Below are positions 13,455 to 25,310 of a DNA stretch of 64,000 bases, in pieces. A program made the translations under genes and the position numbers. Within the stretch, counting starts at the first letter, position 1; each line of letters begins with the position of its first letter. The notes under the pieces are model-generated. The model saw only the letters and a program-made list of their open reading frames with translations, had not been told where the DNA came from and made no database searches. The DNA is from Miscanthus floridulus (taxonomy: Eukaryota; Streptophyta; Magnoliopsida; Poales; Poaceae), in NCBI RefSeq assembly GCF_019320115.1, contig NC_089587.1:103961158-104025157 (forward strand). The letters run 5' to 3'.

Positions 13455-14889
13455 TGTTGGTGCCAGAAATCCCAAGTAGTTCTTTATTAATTCATGTGAC
13501 TAGGAAGAATATATCTAAATGAAAGGAATATACAAGCACACAGATAATTATACCATTGTAGCACTTTACCCGAGAGTATTCTAGGTATCGTTATTTATAT
13601 TTTTACCACAGGGAAGGTCTAGCACGGGCATGTATTGATAACTTATACTATTGATGGTGAAGTAAACCATAACCAATATTCTACTCACAACAGGGGTAAG
13701 TCATAAGATAAATTATGTATATGATAAGTATAGATTAATGATAAATCACTTAGAGTACTCCTTTCTATGGCATTAGCATGGTTAAGTAGAATATTAGAGG
13801 AATAATTCCTAAGTCATTCTTAATTACAAGTCAAAGCATACATTGATTAGTGCAATTACATCTAGTAGCCATGGCCAAGGTCATCTTTATATCTACACAT
13901 AAGGGATATTACTAAGGAAGATTAAGAACAGAGCTTGTTTTTCCTTCATAACCGGACCCTACTTGCACCTATATTAGAGGAGTGGATTACAAAGGACTCA
14001 ACGGGAGTGTCACATCCGCGATCTACCACATGACCCAGAATATAGGGTGTATCCGTAGGTAAACAACGTATAAGCACCACGCTTACACAATGTCGACCAC
14101 TCACCCCATGTACATCAGAGCAAGTGCTATACAAACTTATTCATAAACATAATGATAAACTAGCTATACTAAGCATATAATCAAAGTAGACGATGAACAT
14201 TATAACTAAGAACATGAATATTGTGAATACCAATGTTGTCATAACAATTGTAGCTAGCATATAAAAATAGAGTTACAAAAGTGAGGGGGTATAAAGATTA
14301 TATCGAACCACGCTCTTGACAAGATCGGGAATCCAAGCGAAGCCTGCTTGCCTCCCTCTAGACCTAGCCTAACTAGCTATGCCCTAGAATATGATGGAGC
14401 TCTGAGGATGATTAGGGTTTCTGTCTTTTCAAATGACTTATGCAATCTGCCTAAGGAAGGGGGTAGGGGCTGGTATATATAGGCCAGAGCATCAATCCTG
14501 AGCCCTCGGATTAAACCGACTTGAATAAACGGCGTAGATGCAATCTAGGAGGTGATAGAGAACCAACATAGCAATGAGGGGCTGACAGGTGGGTCCCAGG
14601 GGCCGGCTGGCCTGCCCCACCTGGAGGCGTCTCACCCTCCGCTTCGGTGTGGAGTCCTCTCAAGTCTTCTGAAACCTTCTGGTGTCTGTTTCGCTGTGGA
14701 TAAGCACGATTAAATCTGACATGTAGGTCCACCTTATCGGTTTTCTGGATAAACCCTGTAGAAAATATAGATTCACCAAAACTTATGGAATTTGTTAGTT
14801 TAAACCCCTAAACCTTCGTTGGTGATTATATTTATGCCCTTATGCATGTTATATTGAAGGTTTATAATGGTTGTTAACTACCATCAACA
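13455..14889 (-). repeat. orphan LTR of the same Athila/Tat-like family, minus orientation
   Basis: Read on the minus strand it begins TGTTGATGGTAGTTAACAAC at 14889 and ends CACCAACA at 13455. That is 1435 bp, against 1440 bp for the LTR at 2683. The sequence upstream of its start (14890 to about 14990) is the element's 3' internal end, including a purine tract AAGCTTGGGGGAG. This is therefore the 3' LTR of a minus-strand element whose body and 5' LTR are gone. An alternative outer end with ACCAACA exists at 13364, so the boundary is uncertain by about 90 bp. Confidence 0.7.
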
Positions 14890-14990
14890 AACTCCCCCAA
14901 GCTTAACCTTTGCTAGTCCCTTAGCAAAGCTAAACTCAGTAAATGGATTAGGAGTTGCTTTGATGCTTTCACTCCTCAAAAGTACACTTG
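14890..14990 (-). mobile_element. remnant of gypsy internal 3' end with polypurine tract
   Basis: It matches the segment just upstream of the 3' LTR at 9480-9568: the GTAGCAACTCCTAATCCATT-like stretch and the purine tract, in the opposite orientation. Similarity ends near 14990, where the element is truncated against the duplicated leader sequence at 15050-15180. Confidence 0.6.
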
Positions 14991-16655
14991 CGTTCAAACG
15001 AGGTCCCCATCGATAGATGACCTTGTTGGCTCCGCCATGGTTCTGGCAGGAGACATCGATGGTGCAGTAGGGTGGAAGGCAAAAGCTTTGGGGATGGAAT
15101 CAGGAGCTTTAGAGAGAGAAGGCAGTAGGTGTATATCCTTCCCTCTCGGCCCTTGTCTCTACTGCTATAGTTTGGGGGCCATCGACCACCACACCCAAGA
15201 TGTTTGCATGGGTGGGCAGTGGGGCTTCTCCCCGTCATGTCAATGCGATGTGCCAAAAGCGACATCCCCTGCTATAATAGGCTGCTGACGCCACCCATGC
15301 GCGCGCACCTACGTAGGAATGCAGGAGCATGTCGGCCGGGTAGTCAAGATTTCAGATGGCCGGACCTTGCATGATCCTGTGAAGTATAAAAATTTGAATA
15401 AAAATAATCTTTGATGCATGGTTCTTGCAAGTTCAACAAATCTTATCGAATACACGAAAATAAGATGAGTTGGGTTCAACACAAATCAAAGCCACTCATG
15501 ACTACTACTACAACTGATACAAATTGACCGAGTGCACTCCGTAGGCAATAGTTTTACTCATAGATCTATACTGTATTGTGTCCGATGAGATGAAATGTGC
15601 CGCATCAGACTTTCTTATGAGCATAGTAAAATATTAGAGAGAAGCGAATGTGGTAGGAAACCTAGACACAAGAAGTGAATCGTGAAAAGAGCTTCTGACA
15701 CGCTTAAGACTTGAATGCCTAGTGCAGTTGTGATAGGTCTTTTATGTACCTATTTGATTCCAATCCATGCAGTCATAGCAGTTGAGGGGTAGACTAAAGA
15801 GTGAAGAGTGAAATATGTTCAGCTCGGTCAGATTTGGTCTATTGGCTCGGTCAAATTTGGTCTATCGGCGGTAAAGTCACTGTGAGTTAATTCCCAACTA
15901 CTTGCATCACCATTTCTTGTACTTCTCCATCTTCGGCTGGCCTATTTAACTTAGGTCTGGATGCACCTGTTGGGCTCAATCCACACACTCTTGAATCCAC
16001 ACACTCATGAGGCAATCATCTTTATTCATCGCCTAGAGGTGCTTTGCCTTCCTCCTTGCATCTCTCATGGCCTGGAGCCCATGAGAGGTTCAAGATGGAG
16101 ATAAAGCACGCCACAAGGATGCTAGTGTTTGGATAAGGCCTTCAAGATTGGGTGCTTTAGATTCCATAATCTTGTTGCATTTGAGCATCGAGATGCAGAT
16201 CTACATCCCTCAATCCTTAGAGGTAGCAAGATTATGGAATATAAAGCACCTCACTGAGATGTTGGTGCAAGTTTTGCGAGGTGCTCCTTCTCCATCCTTT
16301 GCGAGGTGCTACCGTTGAATAGGAGCTTGACCTTGATGATTGCAGATCTTCTTGCAGATCTTGTGTTAACAAAAGATCTGTTATCTTCTGGTTCTCTCCT
16401 ATTCTAGGACTCCATACTCGATTGGGGGTGCTTCAAGTTTGCTAGGTGTTCGTTCTTCAAGATTGGGTGCATAGAGCATCTCCAAGAGTACCCAATATTT
16501 TTTCCCAAAAACATGAAGTTTTACAACTCCTAATAAAGTATTAGAAGGAATAAAGAAGGCAATCTCCAAGAGTTTCTAATAATTAGCCAATTAGTTGTGT
16601 TATTAGTCCATACCTATTTGTAAGGTAGACGTAGCATCCTACCAGAGTTCATCAA
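14991..16655. other. non-coding DNA with duplicated leader-like segments
   Basis: About 15060-15180 resembles about 24485-24600 (an AGGGTGGA-x-GGCAAAAGCTTTGGG-like block) and so looks like the 5' leader of a duplicated minus-strand gene. About 15415-15790 resembles parts of 11600-11950 and 22980-23140. No intact gene is supported. Confidence 0.5.
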
Positions 16656-16659
16656 TAGA

Positions 16660-16905
16660 CCTTACTACCTTCCCTATGTTCCCTTGTTCTTGGAAAATTA
16701 GCAAAGGAGTAAACAAAGTCCATTTGATGTATGTCATGTTGCATGGTGCACTAAAGTCTGGCCCATGTTGTTTCTCCATGACCGAATAATCCTACGCAAC
16801 CCAGATTTAAAAATTGGGTCCAAACTTAAAATTGTAAACGACACAGTAACATGCATCACAGGAAAACAAGGAAAAATGAGACTTGCTCGTATGAACTCTG
16901 CAGAA
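16660..16905. repeat. duplicated segment, partner at about 20090-20325
   Basis: The two segments share order and sequence, from CCCTATGTTCCCTTGTTCTT (with small changes) through GGAGTAAACAAAG to GAGACTTGCTC. The first 80 bp also match the 3' end of the F-box pseudogene at 1724-1800, so both are probably the 3' flanks of lost F-box copies. Confidence 0.65.
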
Positions 16906-17059
16906 GCGAAAAGCAACCAACAGGGGCTAGACCATGCTCAACAGAGTTTGACCCACCTAATACTTAAGTGCAGCAAAAGTTCACACAGACATGCAAATAA
17001 GAGTTCACATATTTGCACAAGCATCCCACAGATCAAACCTAGTCATGACTACTAGTACT

Positions 17060-18407
17060 ACTGATACATCTCACAGATCAACGGTCGAGGTAGGCATGTA
17101 GGAGCTGCTCAACATTCAGCTTCGCTATGATGCCGTTGGCGGCTGGCCAGAGGCTCTCGATGAGATCATCGATCTCATTGTCATCTGATCCTGGCGGAAA
17201 ACCCTGCTCCACCACATAGACGTTCACCACCTCACCAAACTGAAGCTAGGCAGTGGTAAGCGCCATGGTAGCCACTTGACGAACGGCTTCGAACACCACA
17301 ACTGCCTTGTCTTCTTGCGCCTGGGTGGCTTCCTGTAGGGCCACGACAAGTGCGGTGTGTGAGGCCACCAAGTCACTGTGCAGCATGTCGACATGCAGCC
17401 TGGACGCACACAATGCTGCTCAGACCTTGTGGTAATGCTTAAATAACTTATGATATTTTTCGTCGCCTAAAGATTCGCCCACTTTAGAACCAGAGGGCTA
17501 TGCGGGGACAAATGAGCTCGGTGGCGGCGAACGTCGATGGGACGACTCTCCGACACCACCAGTGGGAAGCTCCACGATGGGGGGTGGTGCCACCATGAAG
17601 GAATCACTGCACAATGTAAGACAAGTTCAAGCCCAGATGATAAGGGGGAGAGCGATCAGATTTAGAAGGCAAACAATTAACCAATCTAATCAGCGATCCA
17701 GCCCTAGTTTGTCCTCAGCGCGCAATGCCAGGCAATCTTCTTGTTGACGATGTACGTCCCGTGTGGGTGGCGGTTGGCCAAAGCAAGGACATGCTCCCTA
17801 ACAACGGACTATGTCCAACCACGGGGTGCACTCTTTGGGCAAAGGGGGCAGGCCGGCAAGCCCTGGCGGCTGGCGCATATCATCAACTTTTGGCTTTTGA
17901 GGATGGGAGTTGCATACCCATGCCGACGATAATCCTTTGAGTTTGTCATAATGCAGGTCGGATAGCGCTCGGACATGTCCTCGGCGGCATGGGCCAGCAA
18001 GAACAGAGGAGTCCATGCAGCCTGCGACGATGATGAAGTGGAGTGCACCAGGAGTGGTGGTGTGAGGGAACCACCGGTGTCACTAGTGCCAGCGTCGTCA
18101 TTGAGGGCGACGGGGAGAGCAATGGTAGTCTAGGAGATGGCGGGCGGGAGCACGATGGGAACACCGGTCTCCCACGACTGGACATCGATGCCACCTCTGC
18201 CGACACCGAAGCAGGGTACACAATTGGCCTTGCCTCCTCTAAAGCGAGGAGAGCCAGTACACTAGAGGAAATGGGGACTAGAGCTGGGCGACCCTTCCTT
18301 GAGTAGCGCTTCATGGGCATAGCCTTAGTTGCAAGCGATGGGGAGGCAGAATTTGAGACTTTGCAAGGCGAGGCGAGGGTTTTTGGCGCAATGCAAGGTG
18401 GAATCAA
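17060..18407 (-). pseudogene. uncharacterised minus-strand gene family, copy B
   Basis: The frame from 18407 contains a second Met followed by MKRYSRKGRPALVP, then a Ser/Pro-rich stretch. A downstream piece reads AAWTPLFLLAHAAEDMSERY in another frame. After what looks like an intron ending near 17603, a second exon reads MVAPPPIVELPTGGVGESS and continues through a charged helix and an Ala-rich helix to IIAKLNVEQLLHAYLDR and a stop near 17090. It parallels copy A block for block. Frameshifts and a stop (TAG near 17500) argue that it is dead. The function is unknown. Confidence 0.45.
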
Positions 18408-18431
18408 ACAATGGGAGCGAGGCTAGGCTTT

Positions 18432-19148
18432 ATGTATACACAGGGTGGACCTATTGTATGCTATGAAGTATACATGCTGTGTATACACAGGGTGACACTT
18501 CATGGATCAATATTCCTGATTAAGCTCATTGTCAGGTTCGGTATAAAATGCTGTTCTATTTGCATGATTCGGCGAGATCTTTTGTGATGTTTTGGATTGT
18601 ACTCATGTGATTGCATTCGCGTGAATTAGATAAGATTATGTTCAAATTGGTGTGATCTTTTATGTCATAGATGTTGTTACTATTTCCTATAAAGTTAGTC
18701 AAACTTAAAATAGTAAATGACATAGTAACAAGCACCACTGGAAAAAGAGAAAAAACTACGGAGGATACTATCCAACGCGTTCAAATGTACTGAGGCCTGA
18801 CTTTCTTACGCGTGTAGGGGTGCATGCTCATATGGAAAAAAATACGATCAGCACCAGCAGACTTTGAACAATGAGATACACATATAGTTGATGTTGTTGC
18901 CAAATTAAAATAAAGTCACCAACCACAGATCTACAAGCATAGATGTTTAACATAACTTAACATGCACTAATTCAGAATTAATCTACCAATTGATGTGAAT
19001 AACTTATCGCACTCCTATGAGATCCTACACTCCTCGCTGTAGAACCTAGACCACAACTCCCATACTACAAATCTAATGGGATCGCCGTAGCCACCGCCTA
19101 TGCACTGATGATGCCCGTCCTAGCGACAAACAGGGCAAAGACCGAGCA
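18432..19148. other. non-coding spacer
   Basis: No gene is supported. About 18690-18740 is a further copy of the AAACTTAAAATTGTAAACGA block seen at 16820 and 20250. Confidence 0.5.
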
Positions 19149-19708
19149 CTACATCATGTGGCACCATGTCCTGCAACCGCTAGTACAGTCTCGGTGGAAC
19201 TGAGGAAAGGTCTGGTTCTTCCACGGCAGTGTAGCTAGCCCCGCTTCGTTAGCACCTTCGAGCTCCCTCAACAGGCGCTGGGCAATGTCATCATTGCCAC
19301 CGCCAATATTTGACCTATAGAGCATGAGGGTGTAGATGTACATACCAAGTTTATAGCCTACCTTGGCGAAGTGCTAAAGCCATTCCATCAGTGGCGTCAT
19401 CGACCTATGGGCTTCCATGAAGACAGGACGCAAGTCGGTGAGGAAGCAGGCCTCTAGGTTGCCCACGCTAGCTAGCCTAGTGGTGAGCAGAGTGCCATAG
19501 TCGTCGTTGTAGTAGTGGCGCTCCCAGAAACCTTGATGCTACAGCACCCGGTGTAGTGTTATGCGGCGGCCAACTTCGGTGGTGCCGCACACCCTGTGCA
19601 TGAACGAGCGGTTTCCCACAGGCTGGCAAGGTTGTCCATGGGGGCATATGACCATTCAGTGATGCGGCCAGCGATGTCCGTAGCCAACTCCATCGGGAGC
19701 CAATCCAT
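19149..19708 (-). pseudogene. F-box protein pseudogene, At2g35280-like type
   Basis: On the minus strand an ATG at 19708 opens MDWLPMELATDIAGRI, a typical F-box start of the small grass F-box family that carries a Sel1-like helical repeat region. After a frameshift near 19620 the second frame reads VCGTTEVGRRITLHRVL, a stop where Gln is expected, then a GNLEACFL block, MTPLMEWL, another stop, and MYIYTLMLYRSN, ending in the Cys-rich CTSGCRTW tail with the stop at 19149. The order and spacing match the family, but one frameshift and two stops make it a pseudogene. It is unrelated in sequence to the F-box remnant at 673. Confidence 0.75.
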
Positions 19709-20954
19709 CACAATGTAGCCAAGGAGGAAGTAGAGTCAGAGTGTGTGCATGATGATCGATGACGGATGCGGCGTTGGAGCAGAGTATGAATGCGCAACTA
19801 CGATGAGGCAGAGAGCGCTGTGGAAATAGGGCCGGCAGTTTATGTAGGTGGAGACTCCGTGTTCATGAAGGATCATGTATACCATGTAAACGTGTCTTAG
19901 GGAAGTGAATTGTCCAATGTGACAGTTCTTTCTCGAGGAACCAAACGGCGCCTTGCTCGAGTTCCAGGCGTCTGTGTAAACGTGTCTCAGGAAAGTGAAT
20001 CGTAGCAAATCTTGTTCCTGTGTTCTCACCTATTTAGGTGCTCCATACTTGATTGGGGTGCTTCAAGTTTGCGAGGTGCCCGTTCAGGGTCTCCGTGTTC
20101 CCTTGTTCTTAGAAAATTAGCAGAGGAGTAAACAAAGTTCCATTCGATGTATGTCACATTGCAAGGTGCACTAAAGTCTAGCCTGTATTGTTTCTCAGCG
20201 GCCGGACAATCCTACGCGCCGACCTAGATTTAAAAATAGGGCCCAAACATAAAATTGTAAACGACATAGTAACAAGCATCACAGGAAAATGAGGAAAAAT
20301 GAGACTTGCTCATATGAACTCGTCGCTACATGGTTCTTGCAAGTTCACCAAATTTTATCTAATACATGCAAATAAGAGGAGAGCAGCGCAATCCCACTAC
20401 TCAATGTCATTCAACTACTACCGATACATACTAGTTCTAACTATAGATGATTAGCATGACTTCATACTTGAGAAAATGAGCTTTTTACCACCATGACACT
20501 CTTGAGACTTGAATCCCTGGTGTGGTTCTCTTTCTGATCTATAGAATGGTAAACATGCATAACGGAATTCATCCGATCAAGTCTCGTGTCGATGTAATGC
20601 CTAACGGAGGAGCCACATAGCTATTCAAATTATACAGCACATGCAAGAAAATCCAAGCATTGTAAATCTAACCGGGCCGAACACATCTCATGTTCTACTA
20701 GAATATTCCCAACACATCTAGTATTGGAAACTATTCGACCAACCCCTGGAATCTAGGACGATATTTACTGGAAGTCGTCTAAGGTCCTCTACATTCAAAG
20801 TGATTCACTTCAAATTCCATCTTGTAACTGTCCCCCTATTCATCTCGCAGCTATTTAACACTGGGTTCCCTTTAAATCATCCTTGCTCCAACTCCAAACC
20901 AATTCAAATCATAGCTACAAACTAAGCCACTAGACTTATAGAGTAGCCATCGCC
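19709..20954. other. non-coding DNA with duplicated blocks
   Basis: 20090-20325 duplicates 16660-16905, and 20548-20690 duplicates 11205-11330. The remainder up to the RING pseudogene at 20955 looks like the promoter and leader of that gene. I see no coding region. Confidence 0.5.
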
Positions 20955-21665
20955 ATGAGCTCCGCTAGAGATCCTGCTACCCAGTTTTCCACTTTCAAAC
21001 ACCACGTCAAGTGTAGAACGATGTCGAAGAACATCTTCACCATCAAGGATCCATCTGGCGGGAGCATCCTTGAAGCATCATTCTCTGTGACCCTGGAATG
21101 CACGGTGACCAAGACCCTCAAAGCTAGCAGTCACTAGTAGCTAGTGTACCTCCTGTATGAAGGAGGCAGCGCCACTAGGATCTTGAAGGTGAATCAAGCC
21201 ATGGACATCCCTTGTGACCAAGAAGGTGTTCGTGATGTCCTCCTTGGCTTGATGAGGACATTCACGTGGCTGCAACAACTCAATCTCAATGACGAGCAGT
21301 GGGAGGACATCCTTCCTAAGCCCGAGGTTCTTGAACTCATGGCCCTAGTGTGTGAGGCCTGTTGGGATGGCTACATCGCCCACACCATGCTTGAGCTTTG
21401 GGTCGATGAACAGTTGAAGTTCATCGCGTTTGAGGCGCTAGCGGGGTGTTAGGACTACAGCATCTGCCTAGAGGATGAAACATGTAATCCTACAGTTGGC
21501 CATGTTGTGGAAATGCCTGGCTCCGGCCATGCATTCCACCACAAGTGCATCACCAAGTGGTTCAGCCGGAGATCCACTTGCCCTATGTGCCGATGAGATT
21601 TGTGTATGTATCTTGACCCGGCAGTGCAGAGATGCCTCTCGCACTTCACTAAAGAGGATTATTGA
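20955..21665 (+). pseudogene. RING-H2 zinc finger (E3 ligase-like) pseudogene
   Basis: One uninterrupted reading frame runs from ATG 20955 to TGA 21663-21665, broken only by nonsense codons at 21135, 21138, 21450 and 21594. The C-terminal part is a RING-H2 finger: SICLED, then MPGSGHAFHHKCITKW and CPMCR. Two zinc ligands are lost: the first Cys reads Tyr (TAC) and the third Cys reads Ser (TCC). The N-terminal 160 residues are not recognised. With four stops and a broken finger it cannot act as a ubiquitin ligase. The absence of frameshifts suggests it died more recently than its neighbours. Confidence 0.8.
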
Positions 21666-24195
21666 TTAAGCTCATTGTTTTATGTTGTATAAAATACTTA
21701 TTATGCATCATACTCCTCTATATATATTTGGTCAAAATTTAGAATCTTTGAGTAAATCTCCGCTCCATCGCTCTAACCACCGCGATCTCATCCGTAACTC
21801 CGCTTGTTTTATTTCCTACCTTCCCGAAGCTCTCTCATTCCCTCTACAGATCTAAACCATGAGGAACATGCGGTTGCCTTCTCATACATGTACTCAGCAC
21901 ATAAAATACCTGACTTCATGACATCAGGCCAGACACCCAAGGCAACAAAAAAAATAAATAGAAACCAACTGAGGAAACTTCATCCATTATAGCATCTTCA
22001 CTATCCGAGGCGTTCAAAAAAATGGCAGGCGGACTTTCTTGCTTGCTTAGTAACATTTTAACACCAATGGCTCTTCTTTTCTACATTAGATTAAGGCCAG
22101 ACTTGCTCCTCAATTCAAGGTTCTAGCAAGTTTAACAAAGTTTGACACAGACATGCAAATAACACAACATATATTAGCAAGGGTTCCTACTACAAGAGCT
22201 CAACACATACACTACTTGACTTTGTGCTATCCCACAGATCAAAGCTAGTCATGGCTACTACTACTAGTACTACTGATACACAGGACAACGAACAATACCC
22301 AAAGAACACAAAATCTCAATGCCGTCAAATCGGTTTGGTCTTATTGAGATAGTTGAGGTCATAAGGACTTCTGATCAAGTTGAGACGGTGAACCGTCTTG
22401 AAAATGATGCAGTCTCCACTGACGTCAACACTATAGTTAGAGAGCCAACGAGCATCCACAATAGTGATGCAAAGCACAAACATTTCTCCAGAATCACGGT
22501 CTTCAACAACTCTGGTAATGCGTTGTTGCCCAACAACCACACAAACAACAGCTTCAATGATTAAGCATCGCACAGCTTGGTCATGTACATGATGCCTCCA
22601 AGTCACAAGCAACCTGTTCTATTCTCCTGGTTCTACACCAAACTACCAAAACACATCGTTTGTTGTAGAGTACACATCCATGGTATGGTAAGTAGTTGCC
22701 ATCTGTAAACATGATTTTGGTTAGAACAAATGACAATCGAGGAAAGGGGGGGAAGCAATGAGGTTAGCAGACACAATAATAAGTTCATACAAATAGTATG
22801 GTTTGATATGAAGCACATTACCTTTAGCCAGATCCTAAAACCACCAGGGAACATGATTGGGAAAATGCAAACGGGTGAGGGAAGGGGGGAGCAAGTAGAT
22901 TGATGCAATGCTATCGAATGAGGGAAGGGGGAATGCTCCTTTCATATAGACCTTGCACGGTTGACGAGAGTGAAGTGAATGCGGTAGAAAAGCTAGACAC
23001 AAGAAGGAATTGAGAAAAGGAGCTTTTGACCACCATGACACGCTTGAGACTTGAATGCCTGGTGCGGTTGTGATGGGTCTTTTCTATAATTTTTTACTCC
23101 AATCCAAGCAGTCATAATAGTCGAGGGGCAGACTAGTTGCTATGACATTCAAAATTGATGACCCTTTATACTATGTCCTACGAGATCAAATATACAGCGG
23201 CCAGACTTTCTTACGTTCGCAGTAAAATTCAACAGCTATGTCTCATCCGTTATGCATTAGATCTAAGGCGATACTTGTTGAGATGAACTCCTCACGGCAT
23301 GGTTCTTGCAAGTTCAACAAATTTTATCAAAGACTACTGATACGTGTTTGGTTCTTGCAAGATCAAAGCCACTCATGACTACTAGTACTACTGATACATG
23401 TTTGGTTCAACAAACCGAGGCACCAAGCAACCCTTGCACGGTTGCGATGAGTGAATTGAATGCATGAGAAAAGCCTATGTAGTTATTTCACTCCTAGCAT
23501 TCACAGTAGTCGAGGGGCAGACTGAAGAGTGAAGACAAGTTGCTCTTGCTTCCATAAGCAATTTCTCTTGCTTGGTTTTGTAGAGCAGCAACTAGCTAGA
23601 GATGGCTACATAGTTTCATAGGTCCTGATCATCTGCACTCGCTCAGCTATGCCTAAAGATGCCGCTTCAAATCCAACTACCTTACTAGTACTTCATGCAT
23701 GCAGCCACAGCCGGTGCAGCTATTCTTTGTAGCACAGCTGATCTAGCAAAAGTTCTAGTCATAGCTCAGTAGCAGAGTAAAATGTTCGGGCTGGTCAAAT
23801 TTACACGACTCGGACTATGAGGCGTGCATACGATTTACAAGAAATAGGTAAACATCATTTCATTAATACTGTACTTGTCTATATATATTTGGTCAATAGA
23901 GTTTAACCCACCTAATACAAAGTTCAACAAAAGTCCATTTACATGGATATTATTACAACAAGATAAACTAAAGAACATCAGAATTGTCTCCAGTGAACAT
24001 TGAAAACACAAATCAGAACATCAGTGTTATGAGATACTAAATGTTAACATCATCTGACCATGTTGCTACTGCTTAGTTGAGAGGAACTGCATGAACTCCA
24101 CCAATCTCTGGATCATTCGAACGTATTGTAAGATAACAGATACGATGAGAAAATACTTCTACACCACAAAACTCATAGCGTTATGAAAGCAAAGT
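21666..24195. other. duplicated, mostly non-coding DNA
   Basis: About 21760-21890 resembles 2048-2150; 22046-22080 resembles 1960-2000; 22655-22725 resembles 11555-11625; 22980-23330 resembles 11790-12160. A 95-codon minus-strand ORF at 22325-22612 has no recognisable motif and is not supported by a second copy. Motifs of the CTCATGACTACTAGTACTAC type recur at 22230 and 23365. Confidence 0.5.
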
Positions 24196-24438
24196 CTAGA
24201 GATCTATATTTGAATGAACCACAACAAACACATAGGGTCCTAGATGATCCTCAGCAAGATGGTAGTTTCGATGGCCAAGAACTTGATGAACAACTATAGA
24301 AGCAATGTACCACCTACTGTAAAAGTTAGAATGCACTGCAAGCACTACAACCCTTGTTTGTAGGCCATGGCGAACACGAAGCTCATGGAAGACATAGTGA
24401 TACACAGACATGTCCCAAGAATGATCAAAGTTACCCAT
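24196..24438 (-). CDS. hypothetical 80-residue ORF, possibly a gene exon
   Basis: Reading down from an ATG at 24438 gives MGNFDHSWDMSVYHYVFHEL and on to a TAG at 24196. The protein is His- and Val-rich with no motif I recognise. Just upstream the sequence TTTTTTACACAG at the ATG looks like a splice acceptor, and the block at 24485-24600 resembles a transcribed leader duplicated at 15060-15180. It may be the last exon of a decayed gene. There is no independent support for translation. Confidence 0.3.
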   Translation of the reverse strand: MGNFDHSWDMSVYHYVFHELRVRHGLQTRVVVLAVHSNFYSRWYIASIVVHQVLGHRNYHLAEDHLGPYVFVVVHSNIDL

Positions 24439-24741
24439 GATCTGTGTAAAAAAGAAAACAATATGTAGAAAAAATGAAGAACAAAGATGTCTAGTAGTAG
24501 GGTGGAGGGCAAGAGCTTTGGGATCGAACTGAAGCAGGAGCTCTGGAGAATCTTACTCTCGCCCCTTGTCTCTGCTGTTATATAGTTCATGGGTCATGGA
24601 CCACCCCACGACCCACATGCACGCGGCTGTGCGCCCATGACCCCACATATACGGCGCAAGAGTTGACATGATCTGTATTTTGTTGTTTCATCAAAACTAT
24701 GATCCGGCCTATCAAGATTTGTTTAGTATCGGACTGTCTTA

Positions 24742-24925
24742 GGCTCTATTTGGATGGACTATGACTAGTTAACCATGGCTAAAAAATAGCCAACTAAGAA
24801 TCATCCAATTAGTTGTGTTATTAGTCCATACATGTTTGTATCCTCAACTAATTGTTGGGTTTTATAGATTAGAATTAGTTGTTAGCCCCTGGTAGTTGGG
24901 TTCTATGGACTACTTGGATAGCCCC
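24742..24925. mobile_element. MITE (hAT- or PIF-like), about 184 bp
   Basis: The ends are imperfect inverted repeats: GGCTCTATTTGGATGGAC on the left, and the complement of the right end starts GGGGCTATCCAAGTAGTCC. Internal AACTAATTGG / CCAATTAGTTG blocks are also inverted. A fragment of the same sequence lies near 16585-16625. I could not identify the target duplication, so the superfamily is open. Confidence 0.55.
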
Positions 24926-25199
24926 TGTATTTCATAGTGATTTGGATCATCTATATTTTGTAGGGTCAGACTATCTTAGGGTCTAGAAAATTTCAACATC
25001 TATACACCCACGTCCTCCAATCAGAAAGGGCAAACACCGTTAGTATAACCAGTTACCAAATGACCAAAGGACCTAAGCTACACAACGCTCAATAGAGTTT
25101 AACCCACCTAATACAAAGTTCAACAAAAGTTAACACAGACATGCATGCAAATAAGACTTCACCTACGGTTGTCCCATAGACCAAGCCTAGTCATGACTT

Positions 25200-25310
25200 G
25201 TACTACTGATACGTCCAATAGATCAAGGGTCGAGGCGGTGTGCAGGATGTTGTCGTCCACATTCACCTTCGCTAAGACGGCATTGGCGATCGGCTCGAGG
25301 CTCAAGAACA
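25200..25310 (-). pseudogene. uncharacterised minus-strand gene family, copy C (3' fragment)
   Basis: The segment from GATCAAGGGTCGAGGC to GATCGGCTCGAGGCTC matches the 3' ends of copies A (about 12405) and B (about 17085) and their flanks. Homology ends abruptly at about 25310, so only the last 30 codons or so remain. Confidence 0.45.
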
